A stretch of DNA of 64,000 nucleotides, taken from NCBI RefSeq assembly GCF_007097145.1, contig NZ_VJVZ01000003.1, positions 310,001 to 374,000 of the forward strand, written 5' to 3'. The translations under genes and the position numbers were made by a program. Of the stretch, positions 1 through 8,136 are shown one piece after another. How positions within the stretch are numbered: position 1 is the stretch's first letter; each line of letters opens with the position of its first letter. This DNA comes from Flavobacterium zepuense. GTDB taxonomy: Bacteria > Bacteroidota > Bacteroidia > Flavobacteriales > Flavobacteriaceae. The notes beneath the pieces are model-generated. The model had not been told where the DNA came from. It saw nothing but the letters and a program-made list of their open reading frames with translations, and did no database searches.

Positions 1-105
1 TATTTTCTGCCTAAAACATAACTATCTAAAAAACAATAACTTATAGTTAAGGCTCTTTTTTTGGTTTACTGTTCATAAATCTTTTAATCATTTAATTTAA
101 AAATT

Positions 106-1089
106 ATGAATACCAATCAAGAACCAATTTCTTACTTACAAGACCCTGCCATTTCAAAAGGCACCAAGGCATTTTTAAAAGTGTTAAATTCCGGTGGTGT
201 ACCGTTAGAGACACTAACCCCCGAAGAAGCCAGGTTGGTACTGGTAGGCGCACAAAAATCGGTGGAGGTAGATTACTCGGGTATTGATGAATCAGAACAC
301 ACCATCACACAGGACGGTTACACCGTAAAGCTGAACATCGTTAGGCCACAGGGCAATACCGAAAAACTTCCCGCCTACATTTTTATACACGGCGGCGGCT
401 GGGTACTGGGCGACTACCCTACCCACAAACGCATGGTGCGCGACCTTACGGTACTAAGCGGTGCTGTAGGCATCTTTGTAAACTACACGCCATCGCCCGA
501 AGCACAGTACCCGCAGGCAGTTAACGAAATTTATGCCGCTACCAAATGGGTTGCCGAAAATGGCGCCGAAATTAACGTTGACGGTAGCAGGCTATCGGTA
601 GTGGGTAACAGCGTGGGCGGTAATATGACAGCGGTAACGGCAATTAAAGCAATAGAGAACAACGGCCCTAAAATAGCCTCGCTTATTATGTTCTGGCCTA
701 TAGTTGCTGCTGATTTTGAAACCGAAACCTACCAAAAATACGGTAAAGACCGTTTCTTAACCACATCGTTAATGAAATGGCTATACGACCAGTACACTAC
801 CAACCCTGCCGAGCGCGAGGAGATATATGCATCGCCACTAAACGCATCAGCAGATATCCTTAAAAATTTCCCTCCTACTTTAATCCAAGTAGCTGAAGCT
901 GATGTACTTCGCGAAGAAGGCGAAGCTTTTGGCCGCAAGTTAGATGATGCCGGTGTACAAGTTACCACCATCCGTTACAACGGCATGATACACGATTTTG
1001 GCCTGCTAAACCCACTGGCACAAGAGCCCCAGGTTAAATCGCTTTTCAGGCATGCGGCAGCCGACCTTAAAAAATACCTTTTTGCATAA
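106..1089 (+). CDS. Alpha/beta hydrolase, HSL/acetyl-esterase type
   Basis: A 327-residue cytoplasmic esterase of the hormone-sensitive-lipase-like group, expected to hydrolyse short-chain esters. The oxyanion-hole motif HGGGW is at residues 95-99, the nucleophile elbow is GNSVGG at 167-172 (Ser169, with Asn where the family usually has Asp), and the likely acid and base are Asp266 (in AEADVLREEGE) and His296 (in MIHDFGLL). No signal peptide is visible. It is the first of three co-oriented hydrolase genes separated by 18-25 bp, so an operon is likely. The substrate is unknown; the fold assignment is firm. Confidence 0.9.
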   Translation: MNTNQEPISYLQDPAISKGTKAFLKVLNSGGVPLETLTPEEARLVLVGAQKSVEVDYSGIDESEHTITQDGYTVKLNIVRPQGNTEKLPAYIFIHGGGWVLGDYPTHKRMVRDLTVLSGAVGIFVNYTPSPEAQYPQAVNEIYAATKWVAENGAEINVDGSRLSVVGNSVGGNMTAVTAIKAIENNGPKIASLIMFWPIVAADFETETYQKYGKDRFLTTSLMKWLYDQYTTNPAEREEIYASPLNASADILKNFPPTLIQVAEADVLREEGEAFGRKLDDAGVQVTTIRYNGMIHDFGLLNPLAQEPQVKSLFRHAAADLKKYLFA

Positions 1090-1114
1090 ACAAACCTCTT
1101 AAAACCATACAATT

Positions 1115-1813
1115 ATGAAGAATCAAATAAAAAATATCGTTATCGTTCACGGCGCTTTTGCCGATGCATCGGGTTGGGAAAGTGCTTATAAGATCCTTAA
1201 AACCAAAGGATACAATGTTAGCCTGGTTCAAAACCCAACCTCTACGCTGGAGGAAGATGTGGCCGCAACCAATGTTGTTTTAGACAGGCAGGATGGCCCC
1301 GCAGTACTGGTAGGCCACTCATGGGGCGGCACGGTTATTACCCAGGCAGGCCTGCACGATAAAGTGGCAAGCCTTGTTTATGTGGCGGCTTTTGTACCGC
1401 AGGAGGGGGAGTCTACTTTAGAACTGGTACAATCAGAGGCGATACTGGAGGTAAACGGCATACTTGCTCCCGATGATAAGGGGCTCGTATACCTTGATAA
1501 AGACCTGTTTAACGCCACTTTTGCCACGGGGCAAAGCGCAGATAAGTCGGCTTTTATGTACGATTCGCAAATTCCGTTAACGGTAAAATCGTTCATTACC
1601 CCGGTTACACAGGCTGCCTGGAGAACCAAGCCGTCTTTTGCCATACTGGCTACCGATGATGGCACCATTAACCCGGTGCTGGAGCGCAGCATGTACAACC
1701 GCGCAGGCTGTGTAATTACCGAAATGACCGGCGGGCACACTCTGTTTATGACAAAGCCCGAAGAAGTAGCCAACGTAATAATAGAGGCTGCTGAGCGATC
1801 GGCTACAGCCTAA
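1115..1813 (+). CDS. Alpha/beta hydrolase (small esterase, salicylate-esterase-like)
   Basis: A 232-residue cytoplasmic hydrolase. The N-terminal strand and VHGAFADASGW loop (11-21), the nucleophile elbow GHSWGG (67-72, Ser69), an acid in ATDDGT (Asp181 or Asp182) and His208 in TGGHTLFM give a complete catalytic triad. The form resembles the small plant methylesterase/hydroxynitrile-lyase-like hydrolases that are common in bacteria and often annotated only as alpha/beta hydrolase. It lies 25 bp after the preceding hydrolase and 18 bp before the next, suggesting one transcript. The substrate cannot be read from sequence. Confidence 0.88.
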   Translation: MKNQIKNIVIVHGAFADASGWESAYKILKTKGYNVSLVQNPTSTLEEDVAATNVVLDRQDGPAVLVGHSWGGTVITQAGLHDKVASLVYVAAFVPQEGESTLELVQSEAILEVNGILAPDDKGLVYLDKDLFNATFATGQSADKSAFMYDSQIPLTVKSFITPVTQAAWRTKPSFAILATDDGTINPVLERSMYNRAGCVITEMTGGHTLFMTKPEEVANVIIEAAERSATA

Positions 1814-1831
1814 CCAAAACCATACATAACT

Positions 1832-2794
1832 ATGAATGCATTTTACAAATTACTGAACCTGTCGGCATTAGCGGCACTTGCTGTATCGCTATCGTCGTGC
1901 TCTAAAAAAGACGAAACAAAATCTAAGCCTACAAATGGCGCTGCCACTACCCAAACCACCTCATCCCCAAAAGAGGCCCGTAAAGAATATATAGAGGTAG
2001 CGCCAAATGTAAGGCTGCATGTAACCGATATGGGCAATGGCCCTGTAGTGGTGCTAATACCGGGTTACCCGCTTGGCGATGCCATGTGGGAGTACCAGTA
2101 CAGCGCACTCGAAAAAGCCGGCTACCGCGTTATTGGTATCACTATGCGGGGCTTCGGGCTGTCGGACAAGCCGTACGGCAGGTATGATTACGACCAGTTT
2201 GCCGATGATATCAAGTCGGTTTTAGACCAGCTTGATGTTAAGGAGGCTACCATAGGTGGCTACTCTATGGGCGGGGCCATTGCACTGCATTATGTTGCAA
2301 AGTATGATGCTGCACATGTTAGCAAACTGGCATTGTTCTCGGCTGCGGCTCCTACCCACACTAAAAAGGCCGACTACCCTTACCCTTTATATACTCAAGA
2401 GGATATTACCCAGTGGGTTAACCTTAACAACACTAACAGGCCTGCACTACTGGCTGCTATGGGCGAACGCTTTACACTATCGGCTACGTCGCTATCACCG
2501 GGTATTGGTGCGTGGCTGGGCGGTATCGAAATGCAGTCGTCTCCCTATGCTATGGAGCAGTCGCTGATTGCCCTGCGTGATGAAGACCTGCGCGCCGACC
2601 TGCCTAAAATTAAAGTGCCTACCTTAATTTTTAATGCCAAAGAAGACAAGATAGTTGCCTTTGCCCTTGCCGAACAATTAAACAAAGCCATTGCAGGCTC
2701 TAAGCTTGTACCGTTTGATAAAAGCGGGCACGCATCGTTTGTAGAGGAAACCGATAAGTTTAATACCGAGCTTATTAAGTTTTTAAAAGAGTAA
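1832..2794 (+). CDS. Lipoprotein alpha/beta hydrolase (haloperoxidase-like)
   Basis: A 320-residue hydrolase with a lipoprotein signal: a hydrophobic stretch at about 8-20 followed by a lipobox ending at Cys23 (LSSC) and a Ser/Thr/Lys-rich linker to about residue 50. The mature part is a classical hydrolase: IPGYPLG loop, MRGFGLSD, nucleophile elbow GGYSMGG with Ser145, an acid in NAKEDKIVA and His in SGHASFVEE. It should be membrane-anchored, facing the periplasm or cell surface. It resembles non-heme chloroperoxidase/arylesterase-type hydrolases. It is the last gene of the three-hydrolase operon, followed after 11 bp by a strong hairpin. Confidence 0.88.
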   Translation: MNAFYKLLNLSALAALAVSLSSCSKKDETKSKPTNGAATTQTTSSPKEARKEYIEVAPNVRLHVTDMGNGPVVVLIPGYPLGDAMWEYQYSALEKAGYRVIGITMRGFGLSDKPYGRYDYDQFADDIKSVLDQLDVKEATIGGYSMGGAIALHYVAKYDAAHVSKLALFSAAAPTHTKKADYPYPLYTQEDITQWVNLNNTNRPALLAAMGERFTLSATSLSPGIGAWLGGIEMQSSPYAMEQSLIALRDEDLRADLPKIKVPTLIFNAKEDKIVAFALAEQLNKAIAGSKLVPFDKSGHASFVEETDKFNTELIKFLKE

Positions 2795-2805
2795 CCAAAA
2801 ACAAT

Positions 2806-2836
2806 AACCCTTGCAGCTTATTTAGCTGCAAGGGTT
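2806..2836 (+). terminator. Terminator-like hairpin after the hydrolase operon
   Basis: A perfect 13-bp stem (AACCCTTGCAGCT / AGCTGCAAGGGTT) with a 5-nt TATTT loop begins 11 bp after the third hydrolase. The T-tract after it is short (TTTATC), so it may terminate incompletely; it also protects the 3' end. Confidence 0.7.
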
Positions 2837-2869
2837 TATCAATATAAATCAACCATCAATTATAAGATC

Positions 2870-3187
2870 ATGCAAAATTTACAACCTTCTTTTGATACCG
2901 TTACCGAAACCCTTACCTGGCTGCGTAACGAAGGCTTTACCCGCGATTTTAACTTAGCTTACGAATACCTGGAATTTAACAGGGGCGCCAACGCCATGGC
3001 TCCCGAAGATTTTCATATAGAATGGGTATTTAGGTTTGAAGGCGATACCGATCCCGGCGATGAGGAAATTATTTACGGAATAACATCCACCAAATTCAAC
3101 GTTAAGGGTGCTGCTAAGCGCTTACGGCATGTATGCCGATCCGGTTTCAGAGCAAATGATCAGGAAGTTATCAGTGCATTAGAATAA
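2870..3187 (+). CDS. Small conserved Bacteroidota protein, function unknown
   Basis: A 105-residue soluble acidic protein without signal or membrane segment. The pattern FDTVTETLTWLRNEGFTRDFNL, then MAPEDFHIEWVFRFEG and ITSTKFNVKGA, matches a small family widespread in Bacteroidota that is sometimes mislabelled phosphoribosylpyrophosphate synthetase; nothing in it supports that activity. It starts 33 bp after the hairpin that closes the hydrolase operon, so it is probably a separate unit or is reached by read-through. It was recognized by family pattern only. Confidence 0.75.
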   Translation: MQNLQPSFDTVTETLTWLRNEGFTRDFNLAYEYLEFNRGANAMAPEDFHIEWVFRFEGDTDPGDEEIIYGITSTKFNVKGAAKRLRHVCRSGFRANDQEVISALE

Positions 3188-3196
3188 CTGTTTTCT

Positions 3197-3440
3197 AATT
3201 ATTTTTACCACAAAGACACAAGGCTCTTACTTGTATACAAGCACCAAGCCCGCAAAGAGAGCCACCTAAAGGTGGAAGGACACAAAGCTAAACGTGTATT
3301 TACATCAATGTATTCATACAGCCTTGTGACCTTAATAAGACAACAAAGTTGTCTCCTTGCGCATTCAAAGGAAATAATACTTTGTGAACCTTGTGTTTAA
3401 AAAGTATAAAAGGCTTTGTGTCTTTGTGGTAAAAATAATT
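3197..3440. repeat. Dispersed repeat element with perfect 25-bp terminal inverted repeats
   Basis: Bases 3197-3221 (AATTATTTTTACCACAAAGA then CACAA) are the exact reverse complement of 3416-3440. The 194 bp between them is rich in CACAAAG / CTTTGTG words and encodes nothing. The right arm overlaps the msrA stop codon (3439-3441). No target-site duplication was seen. Related CACAAAG-type sequence recurs at 61574-61620. This resembles the small non-coding dispersed repeats common between genes in Bacteroidota. Confidence 0.75.
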
Positions 3441-3987
3441 ATATGTACCTCATGCTTTTTAAATGCTGCAACTTAGCATCATCTGCCACATCTGCAAATT
3501 GTTTTAGTATCACCCGCAGTTTCGGATTGATGTAGGTTTCGCAAAACGGCCTTTGGGTATCGCTGTAATAATAGTTAAGCTGCTCTTCCTTGCTCAGGGT
3601 AAATTCGCTAAACGGCAGCACTTTTGTAATGATGGCATCTTCAAAATTGTTTTGCAGTTCCGCTATAGCGGATTCACCTAAAGCGATATCCTCATCATTA
3701 AAAGTGTAGATCGCCGACCTGTACTTACCCCGCATGCTGTGTAATGAAGTGGCGCTATGGGTATACAAATGCACCGCAATAAGGGTTTGCAGGTTTATTG
3801 TTTGGGTATCATATTCAATTACAACACCTTCAGAAAAAGAATCATTCTCTCCACTACCGGCTATCCACCCCTGCGCTACCGATACTACACCTTTAAGCGA
3901 GGCAAAAACCGCCTCGGTACACCAGTGGCACCCGCCGCCAAAACCTGCTTTTTTAATTGTTGTGTCCATCACTTTTACGGGTTGCAA
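3439..3987 (-). CDS. msrA: Peptide methionine sulfoxide reductase MsrA
   Basis: A 182-residue enzyme reducing methionine-S-sulfoxide in proteins. The active-site motif GGGCHWCTEAVF is at 17-28, with the catalytic Cys20 (GCFW in most MsrA; here GCHW) and a second Cys23. The downstream landmarks YTHSAT, KYRSAIY and the C-terminal QRPFCETYINPKLRV are typical. Met7 is an alternative start. There is no export signal, so it is cytoplasmic. It lies 11 bp downstream of the sensor kinase gene, so it is probably the third gene of the regulator-kinase-msrA transcript. The last codon lies in the arm of an inverted-repeat element. Confidence 0.93.
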   Translation of the reverse strand: MQPVKVMDTTIKKAGFGGGCHWCTEAVFASLKGVVSVAQGWIAGSGENDSFSEGVVIEYDTQTINLQTLIAVHLYTHSATSLHSMRGKYRSAIYTFNDEDIALGESAIAELQNNFEDAIITKVLPFSEFTLSKEEQLNYYYSDTQRPFCETYINPKLRVILKQFADVADDAKLQHLKSMRYI

Positions 3988-3998
3988 AAACTGTGCTA

Positions 3999-5318
3999 CT
4001 AAGTAATAAGGCTGATTATAAAGGTAGTGGTACCCTCGGTGGTGGTGTAGCTAAGGTATCCCCCGTGGGCTTCTACAATATTTTTAGAGAGCGTTAACCC
4101 AATGCCTGCCCCCTCTTTGCGCGTGGTAAAAAAAGGCAGGAATATCTTGTCTTCAATTTCTTTTTCTATGCCGTTGCCGGTATCGGTAATGTTGATGAAC
4201 AGTCGGTTGGTCTTAACCTCAGCGCTTACGTTTATATGTTTGTGCTCTTTATCCTTTAACGCATAAATGCTGTTAATAAAGAGGTTAATAAGCACCTGCT
4301 CCATTTGTTGGGGGTCGGCCATGAGCCAGCGCTTTATCGCTACCGTATTCGTGACTGTTACATTTGCTTTTTTAAACAGCGGAGCCATAATGTTAAGGGC
4401 ACTATCTAACAGTGCGGTAAGCTCAACTTTTTGCTTATCGGGCGATGGCAGCATGGCCAGCTTTCGGTAATTATCTATAAAGTTTTGCAGGTGGTCGCTG
4501 CGGTTAATCATGGTAGATACGCTTTCGCGGATGTCATCAAGGTCGTCTTTAGAGAATGCCTCCTGCTGCACGATATCCTCCAGGTTTTGCGCCAGCGAGC
4601 GTATGGGCGTAATGGAGTTCATAAGCTCGTGCGATATTACCTTCATAAGGTTTATCCAGGCATCTTTTTCTTTCTTCTCTATTACTTTTTGTATACTGTC
4701 TAACAAAACAATATAGTATTCGCGGTTGTAGGTTTTGGTTTTAGAAGCCTGTAATATAAACGTTTGGGTATCCTGCCCGTTAATGCTTATTTGTGCCGAT
4801 GTTTTAAGGTCGTCAAAATTGCGGCGCTCTATAACCTCACACAACGATGGCAGGTGCTTTTTTAAATACACCCATTTAGAAACCTTAGGCGTTTGAAAAT
4901 GATCAGAGAAATAATCGTTCATTAAAAAAATGTCCCAGTCGGCTTCCTGCTTTTCCAGGATAAGTACACCTGTCTCTATATTGTTTAAGATGGCACGGTA
5001 CACCAGGTCTTTAGATACCTGCTCGTCCTGCCTTACCTTTAAATGGTCGTACAGTTTAAACAGGCTTTTATAATTATCAAACGAGCTGTGTTTGGTAAAA
5101 TCGGCCGAGAAATCGTTGTTTAATATCGCGCTGATGGTTTTATCATAAAACAAAAAGGTGTTGCGCACAAAATAGAATAACTCCACCAAAAGCAGCACAA
5201 ACAATAACAGGCTAAACGCAGTAGTGTAGTACAAACCCTTTTGGTACAGCAAAAATCCCCCTCCCACGGCAAGGATAATAAGCACTAAACGAATAAAAAG
5301 CTGCTGGTATAACTTCAT
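3999..5318 (-). CDS. Membrane sensor histidine kinase (NtrY-like)
   Basis: I place the start at the ATG at 5316-5318 (439 residues), 4 bp after the regulator stop codon; a longer reading frame overlapping the regulator lacks support. Two closely spaced membrane helices (about 8-25 and 33-52) leave almost no periplasmic domain. A PAS-like region (about 105-210) follows, then the H-box VISHELMNSITP with His230, an N-box (NLFINSIYALKD) and G-boxes (DTGNGIEKE, GAGIGLTLSKNIVEAHGG). It probably phosphorylates the adjacent sigma54-type regulator and senses a membrane or cytoplasmic signal. Confidence 0.93.
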   Translation of the reverse strand: MKLYQQLFIRLVLIILAVGGGFLLYQKGLYYTTAFSLLLFVLLLVELFYFVRNTFLFYDKTISAILNNDFSADFTKHSSFDNYKSLFKLYDHLKVRQDEQVSKDLVYRAILNNIETGVLILEKQEADWDIFLMNDYFSDHFQTPKVSKWVYLKKHLPSLCEVIERRNFDDLKTSAQISINGQDTQTFILQASKTKTYNREYYIVLLDSIQKVIEKKEKDAWINLMKVISHELMNSITPIRSLAQNLEDIVQQEAFSKDDLDDIRESVSTMINRSDHLQNFIDNYRKLAMLPSPDKQKVELTALLDSALNIMAPLFKKANVTVTNTVAIKRWLMADPQQMEQVLINLFINSIYALKDKEHKHINVSAEVKTNRLFINITDTGNGIEKEIEDKIFLPFFTTRKEGAGIGLTLSKNIVEAHGGYLSYTTTEGTTTFIISLIT

Positions 5319-5322
5319 GGAC

Positions 5323-6672
5323 TTAATTGTTTTCGATACCGTATTTTTCCATCCTGCGGTATAGCGAAGCGCGGGACAATCCAAGCTCCTCTGCTGATTT
5401 GCTGATGTTAAAGTTATGCTTAGCCAGCGCCTTTTCTATTGTGTGCTTTTCAATTTCAGATAACGGCAAATCATCCTTGCTCTCATCTATTTTAGTAATG
5501 GTTTCAAGGTTAAGGTCAGCTACCGTAATAACGTTATCCTCACACAAAATTACGGCACGCTCTATCCGGTTTTCCATCTCACGGATATTGCCGGGCCACG
5601 CATGCAGTTGTATCTGTGCGAGTGCAGCATCGTCAAAAACTATCGAGGTACGCTCGTATTTGTCAATCATTTTGTCCAGTAAAAATTGCGCAAGCGGCAG
5701 TAGGTCGGCGCGGCGTTCGCGCAATGGCGGCAGGGTAATTTCCATAGTATTAATACGGTAATACAAATCTTCCCTAAAGTTTTTAAGGCTTACTTCCTGT
5801 GCCAAATTGCTGTTGGTAGCGGTTATAATACGCACATCAAGCTGGCGTGCTTTGCCTTCCCCCAATCGGCTAACGGCTTTGTTTTGTAATACCTGTAATA
5901 GTTTAGATTGTAGGCGCAGCGGTACGTTGCCTATCTCATCTAAAAACAGGGTGCCGTTGTTAGCCAACTCAAAACGTCCGGGGGTATCGGCTTTGGCATC
6001 GGTAAAAGCGCCTTTAGCATAGCCAAAGAGTTCGCTCTCAAAAATTGAATCGCTCAACGAGCCCAAATCCACATGCACAAACGGCTGCCCGCAACGGTTA
6101 GACTGCTGGTGAATGTAATGTGCCATAACATATTTGCCCGTACCATTTTCGCCTAAAATGAGCACATTGGCACTGGTTTTTGCTACCTTTTGCGCCAGCG
6201 CATAGGCACTTTTAATAGCAGGCGATTCGCCAATAAACAACACATCATTTTGAGATTGCTTTGCGGCCGTTTTCCTGTTCCTGCGGCTTTGGTCAACCGC
6301 TGCTTTAACCACCTCAACAAGCTTTTCATTATCCCAGGGTTTTAAAACGTAATCGGCTGCGCCACTTTTAAGCCCTTCCACAGCGGTTTGCACATGCCCA
6401 AAGGCCGTCATTAAAATAACTGACGTTTGTGGCGACAGCGCTTTTATCTCCTTCAATACATAAATTCCTTCGCGGCCGTCTTCAAAACCTATGCGGTAAT
6501 TCATATCCAGCAGCACCACATCAATTTGGTTTTCGGCAAGCAGCGTAACCACATTTTTTGGGTTGCTAAGGGTATAAATTGTTTCGAAATGCTTTTTTAA
6601 AACCATACGCGACGCAAAAAGAATGTCTTCCTGGTCGTCTATAATTAAAATGGCGGCGTTCGTTTTTTTCAT
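5323..6672 (-). CDS. Sigma54-dependent response regulator (NtrC/AtoC type)
   Basis: A 449-residue regulator with three domains: receiver (about 8-125, phosphoacceptor Asp56 in VVLLDMNY), AAA+ sigma54-activation domain (about 145-380; Walker A GENGTGK at 174-180, Walker B TLFLDE at 241-246), and a C-terminal Fis-type helix-turn-helix (about 420-445, SAEELGLSRASLYRRM). The sigma54-contact loop reads GAFTDA (221-226), not GAFTGA. I prefer the ATG at 6670-6672; a TTG seven codons upstream is possible. It is transcribed divergently from the efflux operon at 6815, which it probably controls. Confidence 0.95.
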   Translation of the reverse strand: MKKTNAAILIIDDQEDILFASRMVLKKHFETIYTLSNPKNVVTLLAENQIDVVLLDMNYRIGFEDGREGIYVLKEIKALSPQTSVILMTAFGHVQTAVEGLKSGAADYVLKPWDNEKLVEVVKAAVDQSRRNRKTAAKQSQNDVLFIGESPAIKSAYALAQKVAKTSANVLILGENGTGKYVMAHYIHQQSNRCGQPFVHVDLGSLSDSIFESELFGYAKGAFTDAKADTPGRFELANNGTLFLDEIGNVPLRLQSKLLQVLQNKAVSRLGEGKARQLDVRIITATNSNLAQEVSLKNFREDLYYRINTMEITLPPLRERRADLLPLAQFLLDKMIDKYERTSIVFDDAALAQIQLHAWPGNIREMENRIERAVILCEDNVITVADLNLETITKIDESKDDLPLSEIEKHTIEKALAKHNFNISKSAEELGLSRASLYRRMEKYGIENN

Positions 6673-6775
6673 GGGCTGTTCATTATCGTACAAAAGGTGT
6701 TCATATCCGGACAGTTAGCCATCTTATCCCAAATAAAAAACGCTGACAGTTAAGCACTTGCATATTTTAAAATCG

Positions 6776-6790
6776 TGGCACAAAATTGCT
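6776..6790 (+). promoter_or_regulatory. Sigma54-like -24/-12 element upstream of the efflux operon
   Basis: TGGCAC-AAAA-TTGCT lies 24 bp before the adaptor ATG, in the 142-bp gap between that gene and the divergent sigma54-type regulator. Both halves match the -24/-12 consensus well, but the spacing is one base shorter than the consensus (5 bases between CAC and TTGC), which normally weakens sigma54 promoters. Assignment rests on sequence plus context. Confidence 0.45.
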
Positions 6791-6814
6791 ATATAGTCTT
6801 ACAAAATTGTTAGT

Positions 6815-8056
6815 ATGGACACCGTTGTTCTTCGTAAAAATAGAAAAAATAAGTACCTGTATGTGGCTGTTCCCGCTTTTTTATTGGTGGGGTATTTTGT
6901 GTATGCATCTGCCACTAAAAAGCGCAGCCTTGATATTAAACGCAGCGAAATTGTAATTAAAACCGTAGAAGATGCCTTTTTTGAAGACTTTATTGTTTTT
7001 CAGGCTAAGGTGGAACCCTTAAACTCAATGCTGATAAACGTTGCCGAGGGTGGGTCGGTACAGGAAATATTTATAGAGAACGGCGACAGGGTTACTAAAG
7101 GCCAGCCGCTTGCCCGCCTGTACAACCCCAATACCGAACTGAGCTACGTTACCCAGGAAACCTCTATTATAGAACAGGTAAATAACCTCGACAAAGCCAA
7201 GCTCGATTTGCGCAACCAGGAGCTTAACCTGGCTAAGGATCTTGTAGCAATAGAGCACGATTACCTGGATGCCAAAACGCAATACGACCTTAACGAGAAA
7301 CTATTTAAAGAGGAAATATTATCGGCTAACGAATGGCAGAAAACAAAAGAAAACTTTCGTTTTCAGAAGGAGCGCAAGAACATCATACAGCAAAGCATCC
7401 AAAAGGAAAAACAGGCCAACAGCATACAGATAGCCCAAATTAACCAGTCGAAAATCTTTATGCAAAAAAGCCTGGAGATACTGCGCACCAATAAAAAGAA
7501 TTTTTTGGTTACCGCGCCGTTAGCAGGCAGGATATCATCTTTTGAACCGATATTGGGCAAGAACTACACCGTGGGCGAAAGTATTGGTAAAATAGATGTT
7601 ATGAAGGGCTACAAGCTGCTTGCGGAGGTAGACGAATATTATCTTGACAAAATAGCCGAAGGGCTTAAAGGCCATGTGGAATACCTGGGGCAGAATATAA
7701 ATGTTGTGGTTACTAAAGTTATACCGGAGGTTAAAAGCGGCCGCTTTATAGTAGAGCTTAACTTTACCGATGCCAAGGCACCCGACCTTAAACAGGGCCT
7801 TAGCTTTGGAGTAAGGCTTACGCTATCGGAAAAAAAGAAATCAACTGTACTTTCTAAAGGGGCATTTTATGGCGATACATCGGGTAAATGGGTGTTTGTT
7901 GCCCATGATGGCAAGGCAGTTAGAAAAGACATTAAACTGGGGCGCGAAAACCCTTTGTACTACGAGGTGCTTAGCGGGCTAAAACCCGGCGACAGTGTGG
8001 TAACATCGGCCTACACCGATTATAAAACCATAGAAGTGCTTAACATTAATAATTAA
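6815..8056 (+). CDS. Periplasmic adaptor (HlyD/MacA-type membrane fusion protein)
   Basis: A 413-residue adaptor linking the inner-membrane ABC exporter to an outer-membrane channel. It has one N-terminal membrane helix (about 14-31, YVAVPAFLLVGYFVYA), a biotinyl-lipoyl half motif (INVAEGGSVQEIFIENGDRV, then KGQPLARLYNP), a long charged alpha-helical hairpin (about 125-225, rich in Lys/Glu/Gln), the second half motif (VTAPLAGRISSFEPILGKNY) and a beta-barrel plus membrane-proximal region ending in a typical GLKPGDSVVTS. It is the first gene of a four-gene efflux operon and lies 80 bp before the ATPase gene. Confidence 0.93.
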   Translation: MDTVVLRKNRKNKYLYVAVPAFLLVGYFVYASATKKRSLDIKRSEIVIKTVEDAFFEDFIVFQAKVEPLNSMLINVAEGGSVQEIFIENGDRVTKGQPLARLYNPNTELSYVTQETSIIEQVNNLDKAKLDLRNQELNLAKDLVAIEHDYLDAKTQYDLNEKLFKEEILSANEWQKTKENFRFQKERKNIIQQSIQKEKQANSIQIAQINQSKIFMQKSLEILRTNKKNFLVTAPLAGRISSFEPILGKNYTVGESIGKIDVMKGYKLLAEVDEYYLDKIAEGLKGHVEYLGQNINVVVTKVIPEVKSGRFIVELNFTDAKAPDLKQGLSFGVRLTLSEKKKSTVLSKGAFYGDTSGKWVFVAHDGKAVRKDIKLGRENPLYYEVLSGLKPGDSVVTSAYTDYKTIEVLNINN

Positions 8057-8136
8057 ATTTACACGCAATCATCAATACAGGAGTTCAATCATCATCAATC
8101 AATCAAAAAACAAACAGTAATTAAAAATTAAAAGCC

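Noticed and set aside
5319-5384. A longer start for the NtrY-like kinase overlapping the response regulator gene
   Set aside because: The extra 22 residues are polar and overlap the conserved Fis helix-turn-helix coding region; the ATG at 5316-5318 directly precedes the first membrane helix.
8057-8136. CATCAAT/CAATCA repeats between adaptor and ATPase genes as a regulatory site
   Set aside because: Low-complexity sequence without symmetry or hairpin; it looks like the usual spacer wording also seen after hairpins elsewhere.
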